Part shown: positions 54,709-64,000 of the stretch, in pieces
Numbering within the stretch: the first letter of the stretch is position 1
Layout of the letters: each line of letters opens with the position of its first letter
NCBI GenBank assembly: GCA_039640505.1
Contig: CP046865.1
Location: 3,029,501-3,093,500, forward strand
Length of the DNA stretch: 64,000 bases
Source of the DNA: Rhodobacteraceae bacterium Araon29
Lineage (GTDB): Bacteria; Pseudomonadota; Alphaproteobacteria; Rhodobacterales; Rhodobacteraceae
Direction: 5' to 3'
The notes under the pieces: generated by a model
What the model was told of the DNA's origin: nothing
The model's input: the letters and a program-made list of their open reading frames with translations, nothing else
Database searches by the model: none
Position numbers and translations under genes: made by a program

Positions 54709-56673
54709 ATGATATTTTTTACTGGAATGGTGGGTCTGCTTATGCTGGGTGGGTTGATGATGGGCCCGATAGATGCTGACGTTGATCTAACCGACCTCGA
54801 AGAAGACGACGCAGCCGCAGAAGACGAGGCACAAGAAGAGCTATTGGCATCGCAAAATATAGCGACACCGGCCTCAGATGTGCTATCCGGAACAGATTTA
54901 GATGACGTCATTGACGCCATGAACGGCGATGACCAAGTCAATGGTTATGCTGGCGATGACCTGTTGTCGGGCGGCAGCGGCGATGATCAGATGCTTGGCG
55001 GTGACGGCAATGATACGCTGCTCGGCGAGCGTGGCAACGACGACCTGCATGGCGGTTTTGGCGATGATCAAATCCAAGGCGGCAGCGATGCTGACAAACT
55101 CTGGGGGCACATGGGCAACGACACGCTGTCCGGCAACAATGGCAATGATACTCTGAACGGTGGTGCCGGTGCAGATAACCTTTTAGGGAATGACGGCGAT
55201 GATGGTCTACACGGCAATGATGGGAATGATAGCTTAAACGGAGGTGCCGGTGAGGACGTGCTGTTTGGCGGAAACGGCGATGACCATGTTGAGGGTGGCT
55301 CAGACACTGTAAGAGACTTTTTAAATGGCGGCCAAGGGGATGATTTGCTCATTGCACAAGAAGCGGATGTTTTAACCGGTGGGGAAGGCTCTGATACCTA
55401 TGCCATCGACGCCTCAGCCGGAGCTTTCGATCAAAGTGTGCAAATCATTGATTTTAATGCAAATGAAGACCAGATTGAAATCATGCTCAATGAAGAAGAC
55501 TACGAGCAAGGCCAAAAAAATATACGCATAGAAACAAACGATGACGGGTCTTCCGTTGTCTATTTGAACAACGAGGAGGTGCTTGTGGTCAACTCTGAAA
55601 CACCTCTGTTGCAGAAGGACATCGTGCTAACAACGGCCTCCTATGTTGACCTAACCGCTTTGGAAGATACTGATGAGATAACTGAAGGTGACGTTCAACA
55701 AAAGCCGCTAAAAACACGAATGGTCGCGATTCCCTCAACTGAAAGCCTTCCGGACACCGATTTAGATGATTTAAGTGGTGCACCGGAAATCGACGATCAG
55801 GTCAACGAATATGCAGGCTCCGACCACCTTACCGGAAGCGCTGGTGAGGATCATATGGATGGCGGTGATGGCGAAGACACGCTTTTGGGCGGCCACGGCG
55901 AAGATAACCTGTACGGTGGAGACGGGGATGATCAGATAAGAGGCGGTGCGCATGCAGACCAACTTTGGGGAGACATGGGAGATGACAAGCTGTCCGGTAA
56001 CAAAGGCGACGATACCCTGACAGGCGGCGCCGGCGAAGACACGCTTTTGGGCGGCCGAGGGGATGATAATCTGCACGGTGGAGACGGGGATGATCAGATA
56101 AGAGGCGGTGCGCATGCAGACCAACTTTGGGGAGACATGGGAGATGACAAGCTGTCCGGAAACAAAGGCAACGATACCCTGACAGGCGGCGCCGGCGAAG
56201 ACACACTTTTGGGCGGCCGAGGGGATGATGGCCTTTATGGTAATGATGGGAACGATCATTTAGATGGAGGTAGTGGCGAAGATGTTCTGTTTGGCGGAAA
56301 TGGCAATGACCATCTTGAGGGCGGTTCAGACGACGTTAGAGATTTTCTAAAGGGTGGTAGAGGTGATGATTTACTCATTGCACAAGAAGCCGATGTTTTA
56401 ACTGGCGGCGATGGCTCTGATACATTTTCCATCGACGCCTCAGCCGGAGCTTTCGACAAAAGTGCCCAAATCATTGATTTTAATGAAAATGAAGATCAAA
56501 TCGAGATCATACTTGACGAAACCAACTTTGATCAAGGTTTAAAAAATATACGAGTTGAACCCAACGAAATTGGCCAATCCGTAGTTTATCTAAACAACGA
56601 AGCAATAGTTGCGATCAACTCTGAAACTCCACTTTCTCTGGCCGATATCGGGTTTTCCAAAGCCAATACTTAA
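54709..56673 (+). CDS. RTX (hemolysin-type Ca2+-binding repeat) protein
   Basis: A 654-residue protein. Residues 1-20 are hydrophobic ('MIFFTGMVGLLMLGGLMM'), followed by a very acidic stretch. Two large homologous halves follow (about 57-310 and 345-654), each with tandem nonapeptides G-G-x-G-x-D-x-L/I-x and a C-terminal non-repeat block containing 'LLIAQEADVLTGG', 'IDASAGAFD', 'QIIDFN' and 'VVYLNNE'. Within the second half a 162-base unit is duplicated. RTX repeats bind calcium and form beta-rolls after type I secretion. The hydrophobic N-terminus suggests membrane retention in place of, or before, export. No T1SS genes are near. It sits between DUF1643 and rpsO. Confidence 0.9.
   Translation: MIFFTGMVGLLMLGGLMMGPIDADVDLTDLEEDDAAAEDEAQEELLASQNIATPASDVLSGTDLDDVIDAMNGDDQVNGYAGDDLLSGGSGDDQMLGGDGNDTLLGERGNDDLHGGFGDDQIQGGSDADKLWGHMGNDTLSGNNGNDTLNGGAGADNLLGNDGDDGLHGNDGNDSLNGGAGEDVLFGGNGDDHVEGGSDTVRDFLNGGQGDDLLIAQEADVLTGGEGSDTYAIDASAGAFDQSVQIIDFNANEDQIEIMLNEEDYEQGQKNIRIETNDDGSSVVYLNNEEVLVVNSETPLLQKDIVLTTASYVDLTALEDTDEITEGDVQQKPLKTRMVAIPSTESLPDTDLDDLSGAPEIDDQVNEYAGSDHLTGSAGEDHMDGGDGEDTLLGGHGEDNLYGGDGDDQIRGGAHADQLWGDMGDDKLSGNKGDDTLTGGAGEDTLLGGRGDDNLHGGDGDDQIRGGAHADQLWGDMGDDKLSGNKGNDTLTGGAGEDTLLGGRGDDGLYGNDGNDHLDGGSGEDVLFGGNGNDHLEGGSDDVRDFLKGGRGDDLLIAQEADVLTGGDGSDTFSIDASAGAFDKSAQIIDFNENEDQIEIILDETNFDQGLKNIRVEPNEIGQSVVYLNNEAIVAINSETPLSLADIGFSKANT
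55870..56193 (+). repeat. 2 x 162-bp tandem duplication in the RTX gene
   Basis: Units 55870-56031 and 56032-56193 are nearly identical and each encode six nonapeptides (54 residues). A third partial copy begins at 56194. The low divergence points to recent expansion. Confidence 0.85.
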
Positions 56674-56815
56674 TATGGGATATTTTTGCTTTTCATTTAT
56701 ATCCAAACAGACTATGTCCAATTGGTCTGCACACTTGTGTGGATTTTTCTCCATGGGCTTTGCTGGACGACATCCCGGCTTGTGCCATTAACCCTTAGAT
56801 AAAAAGGAGACCCCG

Positions 56816-57085
56816 ATGTCGATAACTGCTGAAGAAAAAGCACGTGTTATGAAAGAATTCGCCACGAAGGACGGCGATACAGGCTCACCAGAAGTTCAAG
56901 TGGCCATTCTGACATCACGGATCACAACCCTGACCGAACACTTCAAAACCCACAAGAAAGACAACCATTCACGTCGTGGACTTTTGAAATTGGTCGCGCA
57001 GCGTCGTAAGCTTTTGGATTACTTAAAAGGCGTAGAAGATGCGCGCTATCAGGATCTGATCAAACGGCTCGGCATTCGCCGCTAA
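56816..57085 (+). CDS. rpsO: 30S ribosomal protein S15
   Basis: An 89-residue S15. '[21 protein letters not shown]' and '[22 protein letters not shown]' are the invariant blocks, the latter contacting 16S rRNA helices 20-22. S15 is a primary assembly protein of the platform. AAAAAGGAG lies upstream of the ATG. A terminator follows, so some transcripts end before pnp. Confidence 0.96.
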   Translation: MSITAEEKARVMKEFATKDGDTGSPEVQVAILTSRITTLTEHFKTHKKDNHSRRGLLKLVAQRRKLLDYLKGVEDARYQDLIKRLGIRR

Positions 57086-57109
57086 GCAACACAAGTAAAA
57101 TCGTTCTTG

Positions 57110-57148
57110 AACCCGCATCCCATTGGGGCGCGGGTTTTTATTTTTTTA
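57110..57148 (+). terminator. Rho-independent terminator of rpsO
   Basis: AACCCGC (57110-57116) pairs with GCGGGTT (57130-57136) around a 13-base loop, and TTTTTATTTTTTT follows. It lies 24 bases beyond the rpsO stop. Confidence 0.85.
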
Positions 57149-57388
57149 GGGGAATTTTTCAATTCGTGTGTAAACTGACACGGGTAAGATTTCCCCGAAA
57201 GAATGGATGTTTTTTTCCAACACCACAGTGCAAAAACGATTTGGCATTTGCTTTCTTTGATTTCTCCTATACACGCCATATATCTGAAATCCGGCGCCCG
57301 GACCCCAGCGCCCGACAAAGAAGATATCGGGGTCAGAGGGAATTCGCCCTCTATGCAAATGGTCAACGGACCAACTTAGGAAACGCAG

Positions 57389-59530
57389 ATGTTTAATGTA
57401 ACAAAAAAATCAATGCAGTGGGGGGAAGATACCCTCATCTTAGAAACAGGCAAAGCGGCCCGTCAGGCAGACGGAACAGTAATAGCCACTTTGGGTGAAA
57501 CCTCAGTCATGGCAAATGTCACCTTTGCCAAAGAACAAAAACCCGGTCAGGATTTTTTCCCTCTGACTGTTCACTATCAAGAAAAATACTATGCCGCAGG
57601 AAAAATTCCAGGCGGCTTCTTTAAACGTGAAGCACGGCCATCCGAAAAAGAAACGCTCACCGCGCGGTTGATAGACCGCCCAATTCGTCCCTTGTTTGTG
57701 GACGGCTTTAAAAACGAAGTCTTGGTCATGTGCACCGTTCTCAGCCATGATCTGGTGAACGATCCAGATATTGTGGCAATGATCGCAGCCTCAGCAGCTC
57801 TTACAATTTCTGGTGCACCATTTATGGGTCCAATTGCGGGATGCCGCGTTGGCTACACCGACGGCGAATATGTGCTGAACCCCACAGTTGACGATATGGA
57901 CGATCTTCGGATTGACCCAGATCAGCGGCTTGATCTGATTGTTGCGGGAACAAAAGACGCTGTGATGATGGTTGAGTCAGAGGCCTATGAGCTTTCGGAA
58001 GAGGAAATGCTCAATGCGGTTGTTTTTGCCCATGAACAAATTCAACCTGTCATTGATCTGATCATAGATCTAGCAGAAGACGCCGCCAAAGAGCCCTTTG
58101 AATTTATTGCTCCTGATTATAGCGAACTATATGAAGCCGTTAAATCAGCTGGTGATAAGGACATGCGAACTGCTTTTGCAATCACTGATAAGCAAGAGCG
58201 TACCAGTGCAGTTGCAGCGGCACGCACCAACATTAAAGATGCCCTAAGCGAAGAACAGCTTGCAGACCCACAACTGGGGTCAGCCATGAAAAAGCTTGAA
58301 GCCGGAATTCTGCGCGGCGACGTGGTAAAAGGCGGCAATCGTATTGATGGCCGCTCAACTACTGATGTGCGCCAAATCGTGTCTGAAACAGGCCTCTTAC
58401 CACGAACCCATGGATCGTCGCTGTTCACACGCGGTGAAACCCAGGCGTTAGTGGTAACAACGCTTGGTACCGGAGATGATGAGCAGATCATTGATGCTTT
58501 GCATGCCAATTCCCGCAGCAATTTCTTACTGCACTATAACTTTCCTCCCTATTCGGTGGGCGAGGTCGGACGTGTTGGACCTCCCGGTCGGCGCGAAGTA
58601 GGGCATGGAAAACTGGCATGGCGGGCACTGCAAGCAGTTCTTCCTGCTGCAACTGATTTTCCTTATACAATTCGTGTCGTTTCTGAAATTACCGAGTCAA
58701 ATGGATCATCCTCTATGGCATCTGTTTGTGGTGGTTCGCTTTCCATGATGGATGCTGGTGTACCCCTCAAAGCACCGGTTGCTGGCGTTGCTATGGGCTT
58801 GATACTTGAAGATGATGGTGACTTTGCGATCCTTACAGACATTCTAGGTGATGAAGATCACTTGGGAGACATGGATTTCAAAGTAGCCGGAACTGAAAAT
58901 GGTATCACGTCTTTGCAAATGGACATCAAGGTTGCAGGCATCACACCAGAAATCATGAAACAAGCCTTGTCCCAAGCAAAAGATGGACGGATGCATATTC
59001 TGGGTGAAATGGCCAAAGCCCTAACCGAGGCGGCGGATTTTAGCATTCATGCTCCGCGCATCGAAACCATGAATATTCCAACTGATAAAATCCGCGAAGT
59101 GATTGGATCAGGCGGGAAAGTTATCCGTGAAATTGTTGAAACATCCGGAGCCAAGGTGGATATCAACGATGATGGTGTGATTAAGATTGCATCACCTGAT
59201 GGAGAGTCGATCAAAAAGGCTTATGAAATGATCCACTCAATCGTTGCGGAACCAGAGGCCGGAAAAGTTTACGACGGCAAGGTTGTAAAAATCGTCGATT
59301 TTGGTGCCTTCGTGAACTTCTTTGGAAAACGCGACGGCTTGGTGCATGTTAGCCAGATTGAAAACCGGCGTTTGAACCATCCATCAGACGTTCTAAAAGA
59401 AGGCCAAGATGTCAAAGTCAAGTTGCTTGGTTTTGATGATCGAGGTAAAGTGCGCCTTGCAATGAAAATGGTTGATCAAGAAACCGGGCAAGAGATTGCC
59501 GAAGAGAAAAAAGAAAAAGCAGATACCTAA
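57389..59530 (+). CDS. pnp: Polyribonucleotide nucleotidyltransferase (PNPase)
   Basis: A 713-residue 3'-to-5' phosphorolytic exoribonuclease and degradosome component. It has two RNase PH domains (about 10-145 and 310-520; '[21 protein letters not shown]', '[19 protein letters not shown]'), a helical linker, a KH domain around 555-615 ('[20 protein letters not shown]') and a C-terminal S1 domain ('[22 protein letters not shown]'). Codon use is less GC-rich than upstream genes. The 300-base leader before the gene could hold an autoregulatory structure, but none is certain. Confidence 0.96.
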   Translation: MFNVTKKSMQWGEDTLILETGKAARQADGTVIATLGETSVMANVTFAKEQKPGQDFFPLTVHYQEKYYAAGKIPGGFFKREARPSEKETLTARLIDRPIRPLFVDGFKNEVLVMCTVLSHDLVNDPDIVAMIAASAALTISGAPFMGPIAGCRVGYTDGEYVLNPTVDDMDDLRIDPDQRLDLIVAGTKDAVMMVESEAYELSEEEMLNAVVFAHEQIQPVIDLIIDLAEDAAKEPFEFIAPDYSELYEAVKSAGDKDMRTAFAITDKQERTSAVAAARTNIKDALSEEQLADPQLGSAMKKLEAGILRGDVVKGGNRIDGRSTTDVRQIVSETGLLPRTHGSSLFTRGETQALVVTTLGTGDDEQIIDALHANSRSNFLLHYNFPPYSVGEVGRVGPPGRREVGHGKLAWRALQAVLPAATDFPYTIRVVSEITESNGSSSMASVCGGSLSMMDAGVPLKAPVAGVAMGLILEDDGDFAILTDILGDEDHLGDMDFKVAGTENGITSLQMDIKVAGITPEIMKQALSQAKDGRMHILGEMAKALTEAADFSIHAPRIETMNIPTDKIREVIGSGGKVIREIVETSGAKVDINDDGVIKIASPDGESIKKAYEMIHSIVAEPEAGKVYDGKVVKIVDFGAFVNFFGKRDGLVHVSQIENRRLNHPSDVLKEGQDVKVKLLGFDDRGKVRLAMKMVDQETGQEIAEEKKEKADT

Positions 59531-59588
59531 AGCATGGCCAACACGGTTCAGCGATAAAGTTTTGTTTTATCAATAACTAAAGAAAATT

Positions 59589-59619
59589 GCGCCCCTACAG
59601 TTTTGGGGCGCTTTTATTT
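59589..59619 (+). terminator. Rho-independent terminator of pnp
   Basis: GCGCCCC (59589-59595) and GGGGCGC (59605-59611) form a perfect 7-bp stem with a 9-base loop, followed by TTTTATTT. Confidence 0.88.
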
Positions 59620-59793
59620 CCATAACGAATAAAGAGATGAGTTGGCAAAGCAGTTTTGAAAAGTGCTCTTAGTGCTTAAGGCGATCCAATCCCAAAGCCT
59701 AGACAACAGGCTTGTCATTCTCATAGAAGCTTGAAAAGATGCGCGTGAGTCGGATTTGGGATATATTTTCAGATAATCGAAGGGACATCAAAA

Positions 59794-61233
59794 ATGATTG
59801 AAAAACGCCAGTTCTATATCAATGGACAGTGGGTCGATCCCATCGAAGGTAGAGACCATAAAGTCATCAATCCTTCTAACGAAGAAGCTGCAGCAGTGAT
59901 TTCACTAGGTGGGCAGGCCGACACTGACGCTGCCGTTGCCGCGGCAAACTCAGCCTTTCCATCTTGGATGGCAACCCCTGTCCAAGAGCGTATTGCCTTG
60001 GTTGAAAAGCTGCTCGATATTTACAAATCTCGCACGGAGGATTTGGCTCAGGCAATGAGCCTTGAGATGGGCGCACCTATCGATATGGCGCGGACTCAGC
60101 AGGTCGGTGCCGGTTTTGGACATCTGAAGAACTTTATTCGGGCCGCAAAAACTTTTCAGTTTGAACGGCCTTTGGGGGATCACGCCCCCAATGACCGGAT
60201 TATTTACGAAGCCTTTGGTGTTTGTGCTTTAATCACCCCTTGGAACTGGCCAATGAACCAAGTTACATTGAAAGTTGGCGCAGCAGCAGTTGCCGGATGT
60301 ACAATGGTACTTAAGCCATCCGAGGAAAGCCCATTAAACGCTCTAATTTTTGCTGAGATGATGGATGAAGCAGGGTTTCCCCCTGGTGTTTTCAACTTAG
60401 TCAACGGTGATGGTGTGGGCGTTGGTACGCAACTTTCTGGGCATCCAGATGTGGATATGGTCAGCTTTACCGGATCAACCCGCGCCGGAACTGCTATTTC
60501 AAAAAATGCAGCTGAAACACTGAAGAAAGTCCACCTAGAACTTGGAGGCAAAGGTGCAAATATCGTGTTTGCTGATGCCGATGAAAAAGCCGTCAAGCGC
60601 GGTGTTTTACATTGTATGAACAACACGGGCCAGTCTTGTAATGCACCAACCCGCATGCTGGTTGAGCGGTCTATTTATGATCAGGCAGTCGAAACGGCGA
60701 TACAGGCCGCGGAAGTTGTTTCCGTGGCGCCTGCTTCGGAAGAAGGTCGGCATATCGGTCCAGTAGTAAATGAAGTACAGTTCAATAAAATTCAGACCTT
60801 GATCCAAAAGGGTATCGATGAGGGTGCGCGGCTTGTTGCAGGTGGCACCGGGCGTCCCAATGGTATGAACAAAGGCTTTTATGTGAGGCCAACCGTATTT
60901 GCGGATGTAAATCCAAGCATGACGATTGCTGTAGAAGAAATTTTCGGACCCGTTTTGTCAATCATTCCCTTTGATACCGAAAAAGAAGCCACAAATATCG
61001 CAAATGACACCGAATATGGTCTGACCAACTATGTTCAAACCCAAGACAGCGTCAAAGCCAACCGTTTAGCGCGATCGCTTCGTTCTGGTATGGTGGAAAT
61101 GAACGGCCAATCTCGGGGTGCTGGCTCTCCTTTTGGCGGCATGAAAAAGTCTGGAAATGGGCGCGAAGGCGGCGTTTGGGGAATTGAAGATTTTCTCGAG
61201 GTTAAATCCATTTCGGGGTGGTCATCAGAGTAA
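59794..61233 (+). CDS. Aldehyde dehydrogenase family protein
   Basis: A 479-residue NAD(P)-dependent aldehyde dehydrogenase. 'ALITPWNWPMNQVTLKVGAAAVAGC' and 'VSFTGSTRAGTAISK' bind the cofactor; the general base is in 'HLELGGKGANIVFADAD' and the nucleophile in 'NNTGQSCNAPTRML'. 'EMNGQSRGAGSPFGGMKKSGNGREGG' closes the protein. The set is typical of a class found in Roseobacters without a fixed substrate. Its own promoter region (59620-59793) follows the pnp terminator. It is independent of bioMNY. Confidence 0.9.
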   Translation: MIEKRQFYINGQWVDPIEGRDHKVINPSNEEAAAVISLGGQADTDAAVAAANSAFPSWMATPVQERIALVEKLLDIYKSRTEDLAQAMSLEMGAPIDMARTQQVGAGFGHLKNFIRAAKTFQFERPLGDHAPNDRIIYEAFGVCALITPWNWPMNQVTLKVGAAAVAGCTMVLKPSEESPLNALIFAEMMDEAGFPPGVFNLVNGDGVGVGTQLSGHPDVDMVSFTGSTRAGTAISKNAAETLKKVHLELGGKGANIVFADADEKAVKRGVLHCMNNTGQSCNAPTRMLVERSIYDQAVETAIQAAEVVSVAPASEEGRHIGPVVNEVQFNKIQTLIQKGIDEGARLVAGGTGRPNGMNKGFYVRPTVFADVNPSMTIAVEEIFGPVLSIIPFDTEKEATNIANDTEYGLTNYVQTQDSVKANRLARSLRSGMVEMNGQSRGAGSPFGGMKKSGNGREGGVWGIEDFLEVKSISGWSSE

Positions 61234-61435
61234 TTTTGAAAATTGGGCTGATAAATTTTGTAGGGCTTTTCGGCGGCAAGGCATAATTTGTGGTGAACTT
61301 ATTCGCAAAATTCCGATTCAACTGAAAAAGCACTTTTGAATTCATCAGCCTGCTTGAATGACACCCTTTCTTGGGTTGACAACCAAACCCTCCTTTGCGT
61401 CTAAGCAAGGTGGCTTTAGGCCGTGGAGAAGGTTA

Positions 61436-62137
61436 ATGACAGCTTGTAAAATTCAGCTTGAAAAGGTCTCTTTGGACTTTGATGGCTGTACTGTTATATC
61501 CGATCTTTCGCTAAGAACGACTGAAAAGCGCATTGCTGTTATTGGTCGCAACGGCTCGGGAAAATCAACACTCGCCCGTTTGATCTGCGGCTTAATTGCA
61601 CCGAGCGAAGGCTGCGTCACAGTGGATGGAATTGACGTTCTAAATGATCGCAAAATGGCTGTTCAAACCGTTGGGCTTTTATTTCAAAACCCTGATCATC
61701 AAATTATTTTCCCAACAGTCTTAGAAGAAATTTCTTTCGGTTTGCGCCAAATCGGGCAACCCTCTGAAACCGCCAATCATCAGGCCAAGTCTATCCTAAA
61801 CCAATTTGGGTGTTTAGACTGGTCAGATCGTGCAATTGTCAGCCTATCACAGGGGCAACGACACCTAGTATGTCTATTGTCAATCTTGGCAATGTCACCA
61901 CGTTTGCTCGTATTAGACGAACCTTTTTCTGGCTTGGACCTTCCGACCAAAAGTTACTTGGCTGGATTGCTTGCGGATCTCGATCAAACCATTTTGCAGA
62001 TCACGCATGATACCAATAGCATCGCGTCATATGACAGAGCGATTTGGTTAGAACAGGGATGCGTCCAACAAGATGCACCACCGGCTGAAGTTTTGCCAAA
62101 TTTTGAAGTAGCTATGCAAAAGGTTTATGCGCTCTAA
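61436..62137 (+). CDS. bioM: Biotin ECF transporter ATPase BioM
   Basis: A 233-residue ABC ATPase of the energy-coupling factor type. Walker A is 'GRNGSGKSTLARLICGL' (residues 37-44), the Q-loop is 'VGLLFQNPDHQIIFPTV' (the ECF Q-N-P-D-x-Q pattern), the signature is 'LSQGQRH' and Walker B 'RLLVLDEPFSGLD'. The ATG at 61436 after GGAGAAGG gives the standard start; the frame extends 26 codons upstream without coding character. It is followed by bioN (1-base overlap) and bioY. No BioR palindrome (TTATMKATAA) was seen in the 200-base leader. Confidence 0.9.
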   Translation: MTACKIQLEKVSLDFDGCTVISDLSLRTTEKRIAVIGRNGSGKSTLARLICGLIAPSEGCVTVDGIDVLNDRKMAVQTVGLLFQNPDHQIIFPTVLEEISFGLRQIGQPSETANHQAKSILNQFGCLDWSDRAIVSLSQGQRHLVCLLSILAMSPRLLVLDEPFSGLDLPTKSYLAGLLADLDQTILQITHDTNSIASYDRAIWLEQGCVQQDAPPAEVLPNFEVAMQKVYAL

Positions 62138-62742
62138 TGCTGGCGCTGCATTCTCCTCACAAGACAATATTCCACCAATGGCCAACAGAGCTAAAGCTGG
62201 TATTACTATTGGGCATCACAACCCTTCTATTTATCATCGACAGCCTACTCTTTCTAGGCGTTCTAACTTTTTTGCCATTTGCTGCAGCAGCATCGCAAGG
62301 ACGGTTGTTTTTTAAATATATGCTAAAATTGCTTTGGCCATTATGGCCGTTCGTGGCCATTATTTTGCTTTGGCATAGCTTTACTTGGCAAGTGGATTCA
62401 GGCGTAAGAATTTTGCTTCGCATGGTGGCTGCTGTCGGATTTGCAAACTTAGTCACAATCACAACAGCGATGGACAAAATGATTAAAGTAATCTTTGCCA
62501 GCTTGGCGCCTCTAAGGCGATTTGGCCTACGTCCTGAACCCATAGCTTTTGCGATAGGTCTGTTTATACGCTTTACACCTGTTTTGATTGAGAAAAGCGC
62601 TATTTTAGCACAGGCCTACAGGGCGCGAACTTCCAAAAATGGTAACTGGCGAATTGTTTTACCACTTGCGCTTATCGCGGTGGATGATGCAGATCACATA
62701 GCCGAAGCAATCCGAGCCCGGGGTGGGCTTGAAAAACTCTAG
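62137..62742 (+). CDS. bioN: Biotin ECF transporter transmembrane protein BioN
   Basis: A 201-residue integral membrane T-component with about five hydrophobic segments. The coupling motif A-R-x is seen in 'QAYRARTSKNGNW' and repeated in 'EAIRARGGLEK', the two ARx motifs that contact the ATPases. It starts on the last base of the bioM stop (TAATG), showing tight coupling. Confidence 0.88.
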   Translation: MLALHSPHKTIFHQWPTELKLVLLLGITTLLFIIDSLLFLGVLTFLPFAAAASQGRLFFKYMLKLLWPLWPFVAIILLWHSFTWQVDSGVRILLRMVAAVGFANLVTITTAMDKMIKVIFASLAPLRRFGLRPEPIAFAIGLFIRFTPVLIEKSAILAQAYRARTSKNGNWRIVLPLALIAVDDADHIAEAIRARGGLEKL

Positions 62743-62755
62743 AAATGGGAAACAA

Positions 62756-63304
62756 ATGGAAAAGAACATTGTGATGATCGCTCTTTTTGCGGCAATTATT
62801 GCAGCATTGGGATTACTGCCGAAAATAACATTAGCCAGCGGTATCCCAATTACAGCTCAAAGCATGGGCATCATGCTCTGCGGAACAGTTTTAGGTTCAA
62901 AGCGGGGCGGTCTGGCAGTTCTTTTGTTTATTTTTCTAATCGCCCTTGGATTGCCCCTTCTCTCCGGTGGACGCGGTGGACTGGGCGTCTTTACGACACC
63001 TTGGGCGGGGTTTCTATTTGGCTTCCCAGTTGCCGCATATATTACCGGCTTGGTAATGGAACGGTGGCGGTCAGAAAATATCGGCATGGTCGCAGGCAGC
63101 AGCGCCATAATTGGTGGAATTGGTGCGCTATACTTAATTGCAGTTCCATTTTATATGCTTACAAAACCTGCAGGTTTGAATGAGGCCTTGGTGGTTGCGA
63201 TGCTCCCTTTTATGCCAGGAGATATACTAAAGGCGGTTTTGGCCGGTTTTATAACTTCCATGTTGGCCCAAGCGCGCCCAGCAAGCTTGTTATCGCGAGC
63301 TTAG
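62756..63304 (+). CDS. bioY: Biotin transporter substrate-binding subunit BioY
   Basis: A 182-residue S-component with six hydrophobic segments. It begins MEKNIVMIALFAAIIAALGLLP and has 'GIPITAQSMGIMLCGTVLG', 'GLPLLSGGRGGLGVFTTPWAGFLFGFPV' and 'PFMPGDILKAVLAGF', the BioY consensus blocks. BioY captures biotin; BioMN power the uptake. The ATG at 62756 follows AAATGGGAAACAA. It is convergent with the thiolase gene and overlaps its stop region by a few bases. Confidence 0.92.
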   Translation: MEKNIVMIALFAAIIAALGLLPKITLASGIPITAQSMGIMLCGTVLGSKRGGLAVLLFIFLIALGLPLLSGGRGGLGVFTTPWAGFLFGFPVAAYITGLVMERWRSENIGMVAGSSAIIGGIGALYLIAVPFYMLTKPAGLNEALVVAMLPFMPGDILKAVLAGFITSMLAQARPASLLSRA

Positions 63305-64000
63305 GCCTGCAAAATTACTGCGCTGCCAAGCCCGCCAGCAGCTGCAATTGAGGCAAGCCCTAGCTTGCCTTTTTGCTCTATCAGGTCATGGAAAAGCCGC
63401 ACTGCGAGAATAGTACCGGAGGCACCAATTGGGTGCCCTCTGGCCAGCGCTCCACCTTTAATATTTGTTCGCGCGGGGTCTAGTCCACAACAGGAAATGC
63501 ATGCAAGAGCTTGAGCCGCGTAGGCTTCCATCAGCTCGATCTGATCAATCTGATCAATACTAATTTCTGTCTGTTTTAATGCATTTTTAATGGCAAAAAC
63601 CGGTGCCAACGCTGGATAGGCAGGATCCGCACCTTGCGTGACGGATTTTAAGATGCGAAGACTTGGCTTTTTTAAATCACGCGCAAGCGCATCCGAAACT
63701 ATAAGACAAAAGGCCGCCGCGTCGGCTGCAACTGCGCTATTGCCATGGGTTATATTGCCAAAAATTACTGGTGCCCGACGACAAACCTTTGGCGTTAAAT
63801 TACGCGAATAAGTGTCATACTCTTTTATACCTACTGAAATAGGCACAATCTCTAATTTGAGGGCCTGTCGCGCATCCATTGCCAAGCGGTGACTGCGAAC
63901 GGCCCATTCATCTTGTTCAAAACGTGAAATATTCAATCTATCTGATGTTCGGTCTGCAGCTTCTGCCATATTTGGGTCTTGATCAGCTTCGGGTGTGAAG
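63301..64000 (-). CDS. Thiolase family acyltransferase, C-terminal part (partial)
   Basis: The 3' end of a thiolase gene; the frame is open to the window edge ('FTPEADQDPNMAEAADRTS'). 'FEQDEWAVRSHRLA', 'GNSAVAADAAAF', 'ELMEAYAAQALA' and the active-site His in 'GGALARGHPIGASGT' are present. The usual C-terminal catalytic Cys (in xLCxGGG) appears as alanine: 'GLASIAAAGGLGSA'. The N-terminal nucleophilic Cys is outside the window. It is likely an acetyl-CoA acetyltransferase-like or divergent thiolase. It is convergent with bioY. Confidence 0.85.
   Translation of the reverse strand, partial: FTPEADQDPNMAEAADRTSDRLNISRFEQDEWAVRSHRLAMDARQALKLEIVPISVGIKEYDTYSRNLTPKVCRRAPVIFGNITHGNSAVAADAAAFCLIVSDALARDLKKPSLRILKSVTQGADPAYPALAPVFAIKNALKQTEISIDQIDQIELMEAYAAQALACISCCGLDPARTNIKGGALARGHPIGASGTILAVRLFHDLIEQKGKLGLASIAAAGGLGSAVILQA

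Noticed and set aside
61234-61435. BioR operator before bioM
   Set aside because: No TTATMKATAA palindrome was found. A TTGACA at 61376 has no good -10 partner at 17 bases.

Overview
The window looks like chromosome from a marine alphaproteobacterium of the Rhodobacterales (Roseobacter group). The signs are gene content and order: rsmB, heparinase-like, purH, lspA, small lipoprotein and two M16 peptidases in a row; an SdhAF4/DUF1674 gene beside rsmB; the fmt/def/def-like trio; an alphaproteobacterial LexA box (GAAC-N7-GAAC) in front of imuB; bioMNY; and a DUF1523 protein. Codon use is mixed, with GC-leaning housekeeping genes and several AT-richer islands. TGA is a normal stop here, since many genes join by ATGA or GTGA overlaps. 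No tRNA, rRNA, CRISPR array, transposase or integrase gene was seen.

Layout. 1-6000: 5' end of a zapE-like gene, an MFS transporter, and a tight minus-strand operon (NUDIX, YaiI/DUF188, EamA exporter, HAD phosphatase, ornithine cyclodeaminase-like, alpha/beta hydrolase). 6200-8100: a secreted Sel1-repeat protein with 15 repeats of 36 residues. 8100-15100: isochorismatase-like hydrolase, transhydrogenase sthA, S-formylglutathione hydrolase, AEC transporter, a broken mbfA (rubrerythrin-VIT1) gene, GNAT, a ClpP-like peptidase and cytochrome c'. 15400-18000: SOS-controlled imuB without imuA or dnaE2, and a ureidoglycine aminohydrolase. 18100-28550: M16 pair, lipoprotein remnant, lspA, purH, heparinase-like, rsmB, sdhAF4, fmt and two deformylase genes, one of them catalytically degenerate.

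28600-35300: PatB-type C-S lyase, small-molecule kinase, PilZ-like protein, receiver-only response regulator, cobC-cobD (cobalamin) and a lytic transglycosylase. 35400-37750: a membrane-anchored TPR gene split by a roughly 1 kb segment carrying a DMT transporter. 37900-49600: WYL regulator, DMT transporter, smc, GNAT, FadR-type regulator, DUF1523, creatinase, rpe, peroxiredoxin-like and gph. 49600-64000: APH-like kinase, alpha/beta hydrolase, succinate-semialdehyde dehydrogenase, truB, DUF1643, a large RTX-repeat protein placed between truB and rpsO, rpsO, pnp, an aldehyde dehydrogenase, the biotin ECF transporter bioMNY and the end of a thiolase gene.

The most unusual points are the transporter insertion in the TPR gene, mbfA carrying three in-frame TGA codons and no indels, the orphan SOS-regulated imuB, the deformylase-like protein lacking its metal cysteine and catalytic glutamate, the RTX gene within the truB-rpsO-pnp block, and two families of short dispersed intergenic repeats. 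None of these by itself proves a new biological system.
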